From Trichoplax sp. H2 (Eukaryota; Placozoa; Uniplacotomia; Trichoplacea), in the NCBI GenBank assembly GCA_003344405.1, contig NOWV01000050.1, positions 248,001-312,000 of the forward strand: a stretch of DNA of 64,000 nt, given 5' to 3'. The first letter of the stretch is position 1. Each line of letters starts with the position of its first letter. This document shows, piece by piece, positions 9,271 through 23,100 of the stretch. Both the position numbers and the translations under genes were made by a program. The notes beneath the pieces are model-generated. The model did not search any database. It was given only the letters and a program-made list of their open reading frames with translations, and was not told where the DNA came from.

Positions 9271-11947
9271 CTACGCTATACATTTGCCTTCAAGCCAATA
9301 TGTATCAATCGTAGCCTTTCCGTTATCCTATTTCAACACAACAGAATAAATTAAATAGACTAAAATTACTTAAAATAAAGTTAAAATAATAATAGACGTC
9401 TTCCAATGTGAACGCGTTTATATTTTTATATTACATTGATAAGGTAATTACGCTTATATAAATTGTAATTCTTACCAAAATGGAAATAGATTCATGATAA
9501 CGCATATTATAGTCGCCATAGCTAGATAAGGCTTCATAAGTTGATTTACTAATATTTATCTTCATAGCTAAGAGGAACATACAGGTAATAATGAAGCAAT
9601 TTCGCAGAATTGACATCAATTAGCAAACGAATCATCCAAATATTATATACTATTATAATTATCATTGATAATTTTGATTTGACTGTAAGTTAATATCAAT
9701 CATGATAATCATAGATATTATTATCATAGTAAAAATCAAGATTAGCAGTTAACACGCACTGGGTAGTAAAGTACCTGAACATTTTTTCTAGTTTAAGTAA
9801 ATTTCAATTTGAACTTACGACTTCCTCGTGCTTCCATCCTAGTTGCTACAGATACTGTCTGACCGAATAAGCAATAACGCGGCATTTTAATCCCAACTAC
9901 ACCAGCAACGCACGATCCTGCCGTATCAAAAAGTATATAGAAATGATTACAACATTGACCATTATAATCAAGATCTGACTTAAACATTAGTAAAAAAATT
10001 AATTCATGGTATCAAATAATCATGCACGTAGCTAAATAATAAGTAAATGGTAATGTAACTATTAAATAAAAACAGAACTTTTAAGTTGAAATATTCTTCA
10101 TTATTCGCCAGTTATTAACAAGTTATGGTAAGAACAAATTAAATTATTATTTGACAGCATCATAAAATATTAAAATTTCCTGTATTACTATGAATATCAT
10201 CGGTGTAAACACAGAATTGCCTCTTAATGTAGTTCGCTACTAGATTTTTCAAGTATCTAATTTTGAATACAAACACTGTCGTTACCAAGAATAACAAAAT
10301 GTGAACTGATATAACGTTCTCACCAGTATGGATACCAATTCTCATTTGCAATTGTTCAACAGGAACGTGGGGAATGTTAATTCGTCGCATATTAGTCAAG
10401 ATTTCCATTGCCATTTGGGCAATTTCTACCGCGTGCTTTTTCTCTGCTAATCGCTTCGGAACACCAGAGGCTACCATATACGCATCGCCAATAGTTTCCG
10501 TTTTATAGACATGATAACGATCGACAATACGATCAAATAGCGTATAAATAGCATTTAGCATATAAACTACTCGTACCGGTGTAGTGGAATGACATATGTG
10601 TGTAAAGCCAACAATATCACTAATATATATAGTAACATCATCGAAAGCTTCAGCAATGACGACTTTACCCAATTTTAATTGTTCAGCAACAGCTGAAGGT
10701 AATAACTGATGTAACAATTGATCAGTACGATATCGGTGATATTCAATATCTCTCAATCGGAGTCCAAAATAGGACACTTGTCTCTGAATTTGTCGTTGCA
10801 TACCAGTAGTCATTATAATAACTAAAACTCCAACAATTAAAGCAGCAGCCAAAACTAAAATTTGCTGACGATTAACAACTTTAATGTCACGTACAAGTTT
10901 GTCAGTATCCTTATGGATATTTTCTCTTAATTGATAGCTTAAAGTAGTTAACATCTGTAAGTATTGGGTGGTGCTATTTTTCCAATACGATAAAGACTGA
11001 ACATTAGGTTGATGATGTCGATTGAACATAATTTTAGTAATTTCTTGGTTAATTATTTCTACAACAGTATTATTTAAGTGGTTTTGAAAATAATTGTTTA
11101 TGAAAGAAGATAAACGCCCCGCTGATGTCAAGTATAACTGATGACGACTATTATGATATATAAAAATGAAGACTTCACTTGAATATAAATAACCGCGTGA
11201 ATAATATAAATTACCAATAGCTCGACTTAGAGTAGCCTCATCTTCAGCTAAAATTAAAAAATGAATAGCTATAAGATCCTGCCAATCGAGCAATGTTGAT
11301 GTAGTTTGTATCAGACGAACTTTATGTTCAGATAACAGTCCTACTGTTTGGGCATAAAATTCAACTTCAAGTAAAACATTAGTTAATTTATTATCCGTTT
11401 TATTACGATGATCTTCAATTCTATGATGAATGATTTCATCTTCATCATCATCATGATCATCCAAGCTATCTTTATGATGCTCATCCTCTTCATGGCCATT
11501 TTCAAATTTAGAATCAGTAATATTACGTTTATCCAGTACATTAGTGTCATAGATATTACTAGAATAATTCGAATTGATATACGTAATAGTAGCAGTTAAC
11601 TCACTCAAGATAGCTTGAATTTTATCCACATGATCAAATAGGCTATCCACTGCTTTACGAATTGAATTAATTTGTGCAATATCTTTAGTAGAACGTCGAA
11701 AATTAGTCGCGGATAAAACAATAAAAAAGACACAGATCAACGTGGTAAATAAAATAATAATCATACTCTGCCGTCTGCTACGTTTATACTGCGATGAATC
11801 ATCCTTTAAATTTCCTCTGCCGCATAATCTATGCCAAAAGCCAAGTTGATCTCGGCTCTCCGTTGAATCATAGCTTTTAACGGTATCATACCTTGTTAGC
11901 ATGCTTCTCCTTCTTCTACTCGGAATAGCTCTAGTTACGAAATTCAT
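9271..11947 (-). CDS. Receptor-type guanylyl cyclase with NIT-like ectodomain (GC1)
   Basis: Exons 11947-10324, 9917-9819, 9567-9476 and 9327-9271 (phases 1, 1, 0; TAG stop) give 623 residues. Order: basic N-terminus, membrane helix ~62-80, NIT-like extracellular helical domain ~85-360 with N-glycosylation sites, membrane helix ~363-381, signalling helix ~395-428 ([18 protein letters not shown]), class III cyclase domain ~432 to the end. Metal-binding Asp444 and Asp488, guanine-contacting Glu484 and Cys557 (MPRYCLFG) mark a GTP-to-cGMP enzyme. The usual catalytic Asn is Ser564; Arg568 is kept; the Asp after CLFG is Gln561. There is no kinase-homology domain. An Asp/Glu/His-rich insert at ~150-182 is unique to this copy. 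The ATG lies two bases after attgcag, a possible acceptor of a 5'UTR intron. The C-terminus ends soon after the family's TYWL motif. Confidence 0.94.
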
Positions 11948-14900
11948 TGCTGCAATCTAATGCCGGTAATGGATTTACCAAATCTTTCGATAACCTATTT
12001 TTATCTGATTATATATATTTTATTAAATATAATCATGTAGCTATAAGGGAATATAATTATACCGACCAAATATGTTTAAAAAAGATCGATTATTAATTCT
12101 ATATTCTTATTTTCAAACTTTTAGCGATAAAACGTCACCACAACACCTTCTAATGTTTACGGTATTCCAATTTGATACGAGAATGTCAAAAGCTATGCAA
12201 TAAATAAATATGCATGCCGACAACGATCTTTTTTTCGACCAAAAAATACGAATTTTTCAACGTCGATAAGCAGCCATAGATGCTATAGCATCAATTAGCT
12301 AATAAACAACTTCGATTTTTTTTTTAATCTTAGCTAATAGTCTTTTAAAATTCGTTATGATAGGTTAAATGCCTGTATAAAATTTCATTCCTATGATGGA
12401 AAATTGAAATAAAGACTCATACAATGTTATGATCAATACCTAATACTGCATGTAATAGCTTTCAACATTCAAGACAAGACCGCCAATTTAAATATTAAAT
12501 CATGCTAAAAATTCCTTCTACGCGTTTAACAAGTTCTCCCATTGATTGTTCTAAAATATTTTATATAGGCTTAAATGGTCTTTTCCTTAGTGAGATCATC
12601 GAGTTAACCTCTTTTAAACTAGATAATTGAGGGTAATTTCTTGGCGTGATAATGATCCAACGAAAAAAATTTCTTCTTTATGCTTGGCTAATTTTAATGT
12701 ATTTTAAATATCTCAACATCTATCTATCACCATTTACAACGCATTTAATGACAAAATATTGAACAGGCAAATTGCTCTGATAGCCACTGTTATATTATCA
12801 ATCAGGATTATGAATGAAAGCTATATTTCTCTAATTCTTTGGTATCTGATTTCTATCTGCTTTTAGCTGATGCCAATAACCGCCGATTAATTATGATAAA
12901 TTAGAAGAAACAATTTTGTATAATGATAGCTAGGTTAAAGTTAAATGCAAAAGGCTAACTAGCAATAGTAGATTTCTTTGCCATATATAGTTACTATGGC
13001 ATTAAATGATGGGTTGGATATCGTAGTGGCCGTTAATCAGCTTAAGATCTGTTTCTTTGTATGTCTAGTATGTGTTTATATTTTAAGTTCTATTTTATAG
13101 GTACTGTTATATGTGATGACAAAATTGAACAGATGGCAAATTAATAGTAATGGTCAAAAATTGATCGATAAATCAATCTCTTCTTTTGTGAATATTGTAT
13201 TATATTCTTGACACCGGATCTAAGCTTAATCAAATAACCATCTTACATAATTAATTTGACGTCTGAACTTTTATACGAATATAATATTCTACTACTGGCA
13301 TTTTTACAAGATAAATAAAGTATCCCTCGTTAATTATATTATTGACAGTGAATTCTTCCAATTTATTAGCTTTTTCATTCGGTAGCAGAAAGAGCTAATT
13401 CTATATTTTTACTATTATAATCTGTTTAGATTTTGGAGGACAATTTTTAATATAAAATGCATAGATCTAACTCTTAATTCTTTTATTATCATGATAATAC
13501 AAGATGATATCGACTTTACTGTCTTTGGCGTCAAAGAGATCACCACTGTTATTATTAGTGGTCAATAAGGAAATTAGAAAGAAAGTTACGGTCATATGTA
13601 AATGATGCAATTCTAAACCAAATAGCAGCTTTAGTTTCAATTTAATTTCATGTCATCATTCACTAAGCTAGTACTTTCTTATTATGACCAGGATAGAATT
13701 TCCTGTTAAGACAATTAAGGACTTATATTTCCCCTGTAAAAATACGTAAAGCACTTTTATTACTCATTATTATTAAAGTCGAGCATAAGTCCTTTATCAT
13801 CAATAATAGAGTTTACTGGAAATTGAAATTATTGACTTCGGAGGTCTAAAAAGATAGTTCATTATACGCACAGGGGTCATTGTAAGTAGTATGGAGATAA
13901 ATCGTCGTAATTTTATAACAGAATCACATTAATATAGTCATTTATTTCATGAATAAACTAGTTAAGATCTAAGATATTGCGATAGATGAAGTAAACCTCA
14001 GCACTTTAGATTGCAATTGATTAATGAGATTTGAAAATTTTATCATGAATAACTTTAGTAGCCGTTACTTAGAAATACTTTATGTTTAAAATCTCTATTT
14101 GGTATATACTATTAATATCACGTCCGTGTTTTAAAAACATATTGATATGTAAACACGTAAAATTATAATCCTACTTACAGTATATGACGTAAACTAATGT
14201 TTAGAGTAATATAGTTATTAACTGTATTAGATCATAACAAATCTCAGGATTCATAATTTTGGCTTAAAAACTGAATTATTTGTCGGTTATTATAGTTCTA
14301 TTATACTCTTCCGGCGATATAGAAGAGATTAGCAGTCTTTCTTGCTAGCGATAGTGTAAAAACTTAGGAATCATTTACACAGCGTTAGAATTTCTGGTTG
14401 AATCCAATCACTGTGAATCTGTATTTGCAGCAGGAAATGGAAAGAAACGAGTATTAATATGATGCCTAATTAAGTAGTCCAATACTGGAAATGTTGTGAC
14501 ATTGGATCAGTGAGTTAAAGTAAATAATCTTTCATGAACAACAAGCTGTTATTCTAGATCATACTGCAATTAAGAAGATAAAGCAGACGTTTTAATCGAT
14601 ATATAACAGAAATGTATTGAATAAGAGCTACTTACTTAATAGATGTTATATATCTACCATGGTATTATATTAAATTTACATCTTACAAAATAATACTTAG
14701 ATTCAAATAAACTTGATCAAGAGCATAATTAGCATATTGCTAGTACTATAAATTAAAATAAATTAGACGCAATATATTTTTGACAACCATAAAATGGTCA
14801 AATGATCATTGAATTTGAATTTAAAATGGAAAATTAATTTTGCAGAAAAATCTACCGGTATTTAATAAATCAATGATATAATTAGCTGTTCAAATTTAAA

Positions 14901-17900
14901 AATTAGAGCTGAAGAATATCCGTTGCTATTCAAAAGGGGAGAATCTTCGTCAGAGATTGATTACCGTAACATTAGTAAAAAAATCAAATTAGTATTGCTT
15001 ATATGATCTCCACAATCTGAAATCAGCGGTAAACTGCGACTGAATTGCTATAGTATATCCTAAAAAACGAGGTGCCGTTATAGACATCATACATCGATTC
15101 TTATTAACAATTTGAATGATTATAAATATATTTAGCATGAACTAGAAGTATATGCATTTGGTCTATAACCATCGATATGGTATCTGCTAAAATTAAGAAC
15201 AACGAGGACTGAATCTAAGTCGATGAAAAATCAGAAATAGTAAGAATTTGCTTGCATAAGTCATTATTAATCTCTTTAATACTCCCTGTGGACACAATCA
15301 GTTATTAGCAATGCACAACTAGAGATGATCGATCACCCAATAGTAAATGAAATTCGTTAAGTCTGGGTATCATTTTCTGACATTATAGGGTAACTTAGCT
15401 AGACTTCAAATTACGGACTTTCTTCTAGCTGTATAAAAATCGTTAAAGATTGAAGAAGAAAGTTTTTTGAATTATTTTTATAGATTAAATTATTAGCAAT
15501 ATTATCCCCTACTATGAATAAAAGTTTGTAACGAAGAAAATTAATACTACTATAAGAAAATTAAGATTACGTGTCTACCGTTAGGTTTGTTCTCCCAGAT
15601 ATCTACATACTATACGACTCCAAATGCTGACAATCTTCCCTATCATCAGCAAGCTACAGCAAACAATATATCTCTCTCGGACAAAAGCGACCGTAGACTT
15701 CATCAGATAATCAGTTAATTTAGAGTTTAGTTACATTGATATTTGTTATGAGACTTTACAGTTATCTATAAGACTATATATAATGTCATAGAAAACGATA
15801 TTATCCCATAAATATCAAAGTATACTGTATGGCGAAATAAGATTAGCATTAGTTAGTGAAAATCATTTTGTGGAATCTTTTAAAACATTTAATAGGCAAA
15901 GGTGCTATAGGACAGCTGCTTACTGAGTCCCACTTCATTTACATAAAAAAGCTTCTTAGTTGGATTGTTATTAAAAGAAACGAAAAGATGTGTTTAATTC
16001 CCTGCTTGAGTTAAAATGTATCCAATTACTTTCTGGTGCTAGAATCAGTGCCCAGGGCTAGGCAGAGGCGACAGCAAAGTAATTTTAAAAAAATTTAGTG
16101 CAATGTGAATTATGAATACTGACATTAAATCAAGAAAGTCAATCCGTTGTCTCTTTAAACACTGCTGATAGGGACTCCTCATTATTTTCGAGTTTCTTCA
16201 GAATTGTTCATGCAAACCCTGGCAGCTCTCCTCTTTGCGACATATTAATACAAAATTTCCTTACTTCCAAGAGATCATACACAAACAATAAATATTTGAT
16301 TACTCCGACCGCTATTTTATCCCAAAAACTTAGTAAACTAGTTATAGATAATAAGCCTTAATCATACAGTAGGTTTCGAATACTGTCACAAAACAGCTTT
16401 GCAACAAGATAACGCAATATACAATCAATAAGTCTATTCCTTGAACCACGTATCAAGGAACTATATCTGCACTATCACAAACACTTTTGCTCTACTAGCA
16501 GACTACACAAAGACTTAAACGCCTCGTATTTTGCGTTAAACACTAAGTTTGAGAATTCTCTTCATTTCACGATATACTGCATTTATATACTATTCCTCAA
16601 TAGTTCATGAGTCATAGTTAATACAATTAACCTCGAAATCATTTACTGAATTAGATATTAAGTTTAGCTACTACTCCCTTAATGCAGACAACAGTATTTA
16701 CGAATATAGACATGTAATGACTAATACAGAATAGTCAGATTACGATATGTCCTATCACGGAGCATTTCCATGAGTAATACTATCGAATAGCAATTACGAA
16801 GTCCACACGGGAGTTTCATAGTAATTTATAATCTACCATAAGTAAATTACAATCACAATGATTCGAACTGTAAGTAGGTGATTTGCATTCCCTATTATAA
16901 CTATTAATTTCAGTATGTGTATAAGTGTCACCGTCATAAAAAGTCAGTGCTATATTAAAACACAGTATATCCAAATTAGAAGTTAACTAAATAAGGACAG
17001 GCTAACAGAATTATCCTAACATAGATATTTCTACTGTAATACAGTATTTAACGCTGTAACAAATACATATCGTTAATGATATTCTATATTGAAAATAAAT
17101 ATCTTTACTTTTATTAAACTGGGTACGGTACATAATTGGTACACATAAGATATCAGCTGACAAATTGATATATAAATATCAGTTTGCGACAGGAGTGTAA
17201 TTTTTATAGGTATTGTTGATGCGTTGCTCATTACAGTATCTAAATTGCCTTTCCTCTTCAACCTTACTTGGCTTCCATAAAATGTTATTAGATCATAATT
17301 TTGGCCTCTCTTCCCCAACTTGGTCTATATAATCGGTGTAACATTCACTATGTAAAATAATAAAGAAAATAAAGCTAGATTTATGAATAATCACTAAGCA
17401 ATACCTATACATAAAAGTATTAACCAATAAAAATGAGTGATTTCTAGAAATTACAGCAGTTGAATTTTATTTCTTATGGATAATCCGATACTCATTATTG
17501 GAGGATAACGAGAGCATAGTAAAAATTTTCCAAAACTTAAAATAGGTATGATTGAAAAATCGTCGAATTATTGTCAATCAATAATTAACGGTATTGTTTT
17601 TATAGTAACCATACATTAGCCATTAAATTATGAATAGTAGCTCTCTAGAGGATTGCTATTTTTTCGCAGTCAAAGTCAGTTAAAGATATAAGAATCCAGT
17701 TAAAATTTATTTTTCCAATGTGATCTAAACGTCTAATTTTAATTTCTAATCTATTTGGCGGCTAAAATTCCATTTTAAATCAACTTCGTAACGTAAAATC
17801 AGTTTATGGATATTTCATCATTTCCTGTATCTTACTATCTAATGTTATCTTCAATAGCAATCATTATTCGCTTGAAAAGAAAGCACTTTTAGCTATTAGT

Positions 17901-20136
17901 CTTTATCATACTAATTAATTTATCAATCCCAAGAAAGTTTATTCATGTACGAATCTTGCTAACCCAATGTGAATGGTCTCACTTCACAATAAATTGAATT
18001 ATTAAATGATACGGCTATCCTAATAGCAATAATAGGTTCCTATTGACTAATTCTACATGAGATTAATTAAGTTCAAGCAGTTTTTTTGCAGTTTACTTAT
18101 GCTGCATTAATTTTAATATATAATCTTCTAAAATAGCAACTTCTTTCATTAAGTATTGAAATGACGGATTAAATTCACAATTTGATGCCGTACTGCACAG
18201 ATTGAACTTAGAATACTAAATAATATACAAAACATTTCGTGTGTGTACATGTTAGGTACCTATGGATGCCGCATAATGCCACATATTACAGGAAAATTGA
18301 TAAGAATTTGCAACTGCGAGATGCTTTATCCCCAAAAATTCTTTAATATAACGATTTAGATAGTGAGCGGCCGCTAATGGTGAATGCTGTATTCCATGGT
18401 TCTAGATGGCAATGTCTAAATCATTGATTGACGTCATATTGACATAAGGTCTGACTAATACTAAAATAATATAACGGATTTATTTACTTTTCTGAAATCC
18501 ACCATTGTAAACTAGATATTGCTCTCAGAGTCTCATCTATCTTGATTTCGAGGTAAGTTGTCTTACCGTTACCATATTTAGCAACGATTGCTGTTGATTG
18601 TAGTCAGTAACAATATGACATTGATTAATCCTCAGTTCTCAGGAGTTGACAATGCAAAAATCTTACTTATTAAATTAAAAATTATGCGTGAAAACAAGTC
18701 AAGAAATGACCACTAGTAATGAAGCCATGAATGGAATAAGGTTGTCGTTAATGCTCTTATATTTCCTTATAAAGAACAATAAATTGTTCAAAATTGTTTA
18801 CAAGTCAAGATGATTCCTATAAAAGGACACATTGTCAGAAGCAAAAAGATCTGTTTTATAATTGTTGATAGTGTACGTTACAGTATTAAGGTCGAAACAG
18901 CGTTTAAAAGTTTATTGCGTTATCCATAAGAGTGGTTATAAGATCCTGGAAAAAATAATGTATTACTTAGACATCTTTCTTTAGTAGACATTCAAGAAAG
19001 TTTTACTGTACATTTTCTTGCCATAAGTTGATCATTAAATCATTTTAACTGAATGTAATTTGTCGATACCAAACATCGCATAATGCCAAAAATCTAGCTG
19101 ATGCTGTATAGCTATTTCCAATTAAAATCATAGAATTTTTAACCTCCATCGGAGAAAAATGCTATAATAGATTCAAGCTTAAATATTGCATATTTTGCTA
19201 CTCCTAACTAGCATATTGTATCGTCCAAAACTTCTCCTTAATCAATGTAACTTCAGGCTACAAACACATAGCTTTGATAGCTCATTGGTACAATACTAAT
19301 AAATAGTAAAATATACTCGTAAATGATTCTCATTAATATAGCTAAATTTACAGAGACGAGGACTAAAATAAATTAAAGTGCAATACGTTGCTGCGTAATA
19401 AAATTTATTGTAAATGTCTGTAAGTTTTTGCGAACGTTAAATGAGTAGCTTTCTTCCTTGGAAATGAGCCAAAATTTTTATTAATGTGTACGAATATACA
19501 TTTCGCGCGATATCAACTAAATTTATAGAGTGACATAAGTATACAATTTATTACGTTTGCAATTTTAATTTGATTTTACTATTACAGAAATTCCATGAAG
19601 AATTTACTTAAGTTTAATCCTCATTATAGAGAATTACCCTCATAAATACAGCAATCATTAAGACGAATCAGCGTCTAATTACAATATTTGCATTAGGTAA
19701 TAATGCAAATCTTAACAATTGATCTTGATTACTTGGAATACGTGCTACCATAGCAGGTTTTGTTATATAAGAACATATGAATAATTTATTTTCTTAATAT
19801 AGACAATATACCTATTTAATGTGTTAGTATACGTTATAAATAATACAGCATGATGATAAACTAATGCACGAAAATTCTCGCAATATTAATTTCTAAGTTA
19901 TAATGAGGTTATATGCGTACATTATACAATGCAGTACGAATAAAGAAATATTGCAGCTTATAGGCTCCAATATATAATGAAGCAATAACCATAATATTTT
20001 TAATAAGATAGATTACTCTTACTGTAATCGATATAAAACATATGTGGCAGAAACGTAACTTTACTCCTTATTAATAGATCCATTTTAAATGAAAAATACG
20101 TCGGGTTGATTCGTCTGACATTATTGGCTAGAAATA
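11948..20136. other. 8.2-kb intergenic stretch between GC2 and GC1
   Basis: No gene is recognised on either strand. Frames are short and typical of chance in AT-rich DNA. A somewhat GC-richer patch lies at about 16030-16240; its minus strand has a 22-codon open frame (ILKKLENNEESLSAVFKETTD) with only weak splice signals. No copies of the cyclase exons were found. The stretch should contain the GC1 promoter and the GC2 3'UTR, but no core promoter elements stand out. Confidence 0.5.
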
Positions 20137-23100
20137 TTACATAAGTCCAGAACTGCTGCGGTGATTAAGTGAAACTTCCTTTTTTCCGACTAACCAGTAT
20201 GTAGGAATGTTGCCCAAGCCCTAACAAATGAGTAAGAGAATTAGTATACTATTATTTTATCTCTACTTTCTCATCATAAATAATAAATGACATAGTTATA
20301 CGGTTAAGATTGCCTTTGTATTCACTATTCACGGTCGCCCATAAATTAATAATAATTACTGACAAGCAATTTATGACTAGTGGCATAAACGCTATTCAAT
20401 TGTATTTCATTAGATATCAATAAAGGGAATGAAAACCTGCAGCTATCGTCTAAGATCACTAAGTACAATCTATATACTATTCTGATACTATATTGCAAGC
20501 TAAAACACAATAATCCACAATATTCACGCTTGAAATTTAATGTAAAATATAATTATAAGTTGATAGAAAATCTTCCAATGATGGACACATTTTTTGTTAG
20601 CTACATTAATTTGTAATGAATTTAATTATACTATTTTAAATCATACTTAGAACATTAAGATTTTAATCAAGACCGAATATATGCAGTAAAATCATGCTAT
20701 TTGCAAAAATTTAAAACTACATTAAGTTCTTAATTTTGTAAGTATGTGGTTTAATTCATTTACAACAAAGAAAAGTTTCTTTACCAATAGGCATTTAACT
20801 TCATCAAAAACCATTTCGTAACCTCCAATTTCCTCCAACGCTTCATAGGTTGTGTGACTAAGATGAATTTGTGATGCTATGACATAAGATCAGATGATAT
20901 TGGTCAAAAAATCAACAGAATTCCTGATGCATACTTATATAGTACCATACTATTTCTGTTATATTGTTTATTTATGTCAACTACTATTTAATCGCAGGCA
21001 AATGATAATTAATTCAATATAATTGCATAATTTTTAACAAACGAAAAAGGCAATAGATTAACTGTTTACGTGAAATTGCTTTTAAATTTTAGAAAGTGCA
21101 TACAACGAAATCATGATATCGGTGGCTAAATAGCAATTTAAATACTACAATTCTGATAAATCCTAAACAGATAGTCTGTTTCTTGGAAAATACTATAATA
21201 AAATTGAGTCATCTCTACAAAATAATAATTATCTTTCTAAATATCTGACAATATTGTCGCAACGCTTAATATCATTCTTATATATCGTTCAAATAATTTT
21301 AAATCACAGTCCATGTAATGGTAAATTTAAGAGAATTGGCAATATGAATAATGCTTATGACATTCGAATAATCTACAATAAGTTATAAATAAATAATCTT
21401 TCTTTTCTTTTTATAGCTCTTTACAATTACGGTAGTAAATAATACGCTGTGATTCAAGTTCGATAATCATTATCCTCGTTGTGACAACTTTCAATTAAAG
21501 CTGATTTCAAAAAACTTAAGTGATTTCTATTAATAGGCTTGATCGATAGTTTATAAACTTGATAAAATTTATAATGAATTTATCTTAGATTTCGTTCTCT
21601 GATTTAACTAGGTAATTCAACAGAATAATTCAATTTGACTATCGTAGACGATATATCGCACTAAAGCCTTTTGTGAAATTGAATGCAGATGATTTGGTTA
21701 ATCGAACATCGATATTTACTATTACCCAATCGATGTACTGTACAGCTAGATAATATTAACAATGCAAGTCGTCAATTTTCAATAATTAAGGAACGTTGCA
21801 TAATTTTTGCTTAATTGAAATCTTAATTACTAAATAATTAAGAACGATTATCCACTATCATTCGCGAGATCAAGCATTTGTTATAGGAAGTGACCAAAGA
21901 AATTTAAATTTATAGCCACTTTGATATCAAAAGTATCTGTATAATTGGAACCAAAAAAGAATTAGCTTTAATATCCAAAACTATCAAAAAGCAGCGGAAG
22001 CTTTAACTATTATCAGCAGCTGAATTCGCAATACGCTCATAGTAACACTACTTTCCATTTAGGTTTTGATTGGGCTATTTTTATGTATGCGTATAGCTCT
22101 TTCCTACACGTACGAGCATGTGGTATGTAGACAGTTATAAAATATTAAACTGGCAGGTATTTTATTAATTGATTATGTATTTCTATCATATAATAATCAT
22201 TTCCTTCCTTTTACTAAAAAAAACAGAAACGAGGTATACTAGAGCTAATTCTATTTGCCAGGGAGGATGATAATAATTTTGATGAAGGTTACGTATAATA
22301 AGGAAAAAGAAGGAACAACCTTATTTCCAGTAACATTTTTCCGTGATGATTTAATGTAGAATAATTCGATCTCCCTACATGCATCTTTTCATTGCAGGAA
22401 TAGTTTGGAATGAAAAGCATTTAGTACCTTACTCCTTTTAATCATCAATGATCATTTTATAATTTTACCTATTCCAGTATAGGAAGATTCAATTTCACGC
22501 AGCATCATACGCTTAAAATTTTAGTCAACTCATTCGTGAATATTTCTAGCATGCGACACGAGTATTCAATATGAATACCCATCCTGATTCTTCTCTTTTA
22601 CTAGGCCAATACAGTTCATGGGGGTAAAATTACCGGTACCCAACTACTGTATACATCATCCTAAAAATATTAGATACTCATTGCTATATAAAATATGCCC
22701 ATGTAGGTTGACCTTTATGTTAAATCAACAAACGCGTTCTTCTGAATTTATAAGGTTATTCATCATCGTCAATTAATCAAATGAATTGAATAAATTTAAA
22801 AAGAGATTCTTTGTAGATACACTTTACTGATTTGTAGCCCACACAAGTCCAGCATTCGATCACGATAATAACTTCAACTACAGATCTGATTTCGATCTAT
22901 GATTAATTTAAGGACAAATGGTGCTCATGTCCTATATGAACATGATGGGAATCAATTTACTATTGAACGGGTGATTCGTATGCGCGTTAATTTATTTTTA
23001 CGGAAATCTAAACTTGATGGCTAAAGCGATTATCAGCCGTACTATAAATCAAATAGTGTATAAATTTATTCAGGTATAATGATATAATTATTACAATTGC

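Noticed and set aside
11408-11599. Plus-strand open frame rich in Ile and Met
   Set aside because: Antisense shadow of the acidic insert in GC1 exon 1.
18429-18436. TGACGTCA, a consensus cAMP-response element
   Set aside because: A single 8-base match in an intergenic stretch of a 64-kb window is not evidence of function, and it is over 6 kb from the nearest start codon.
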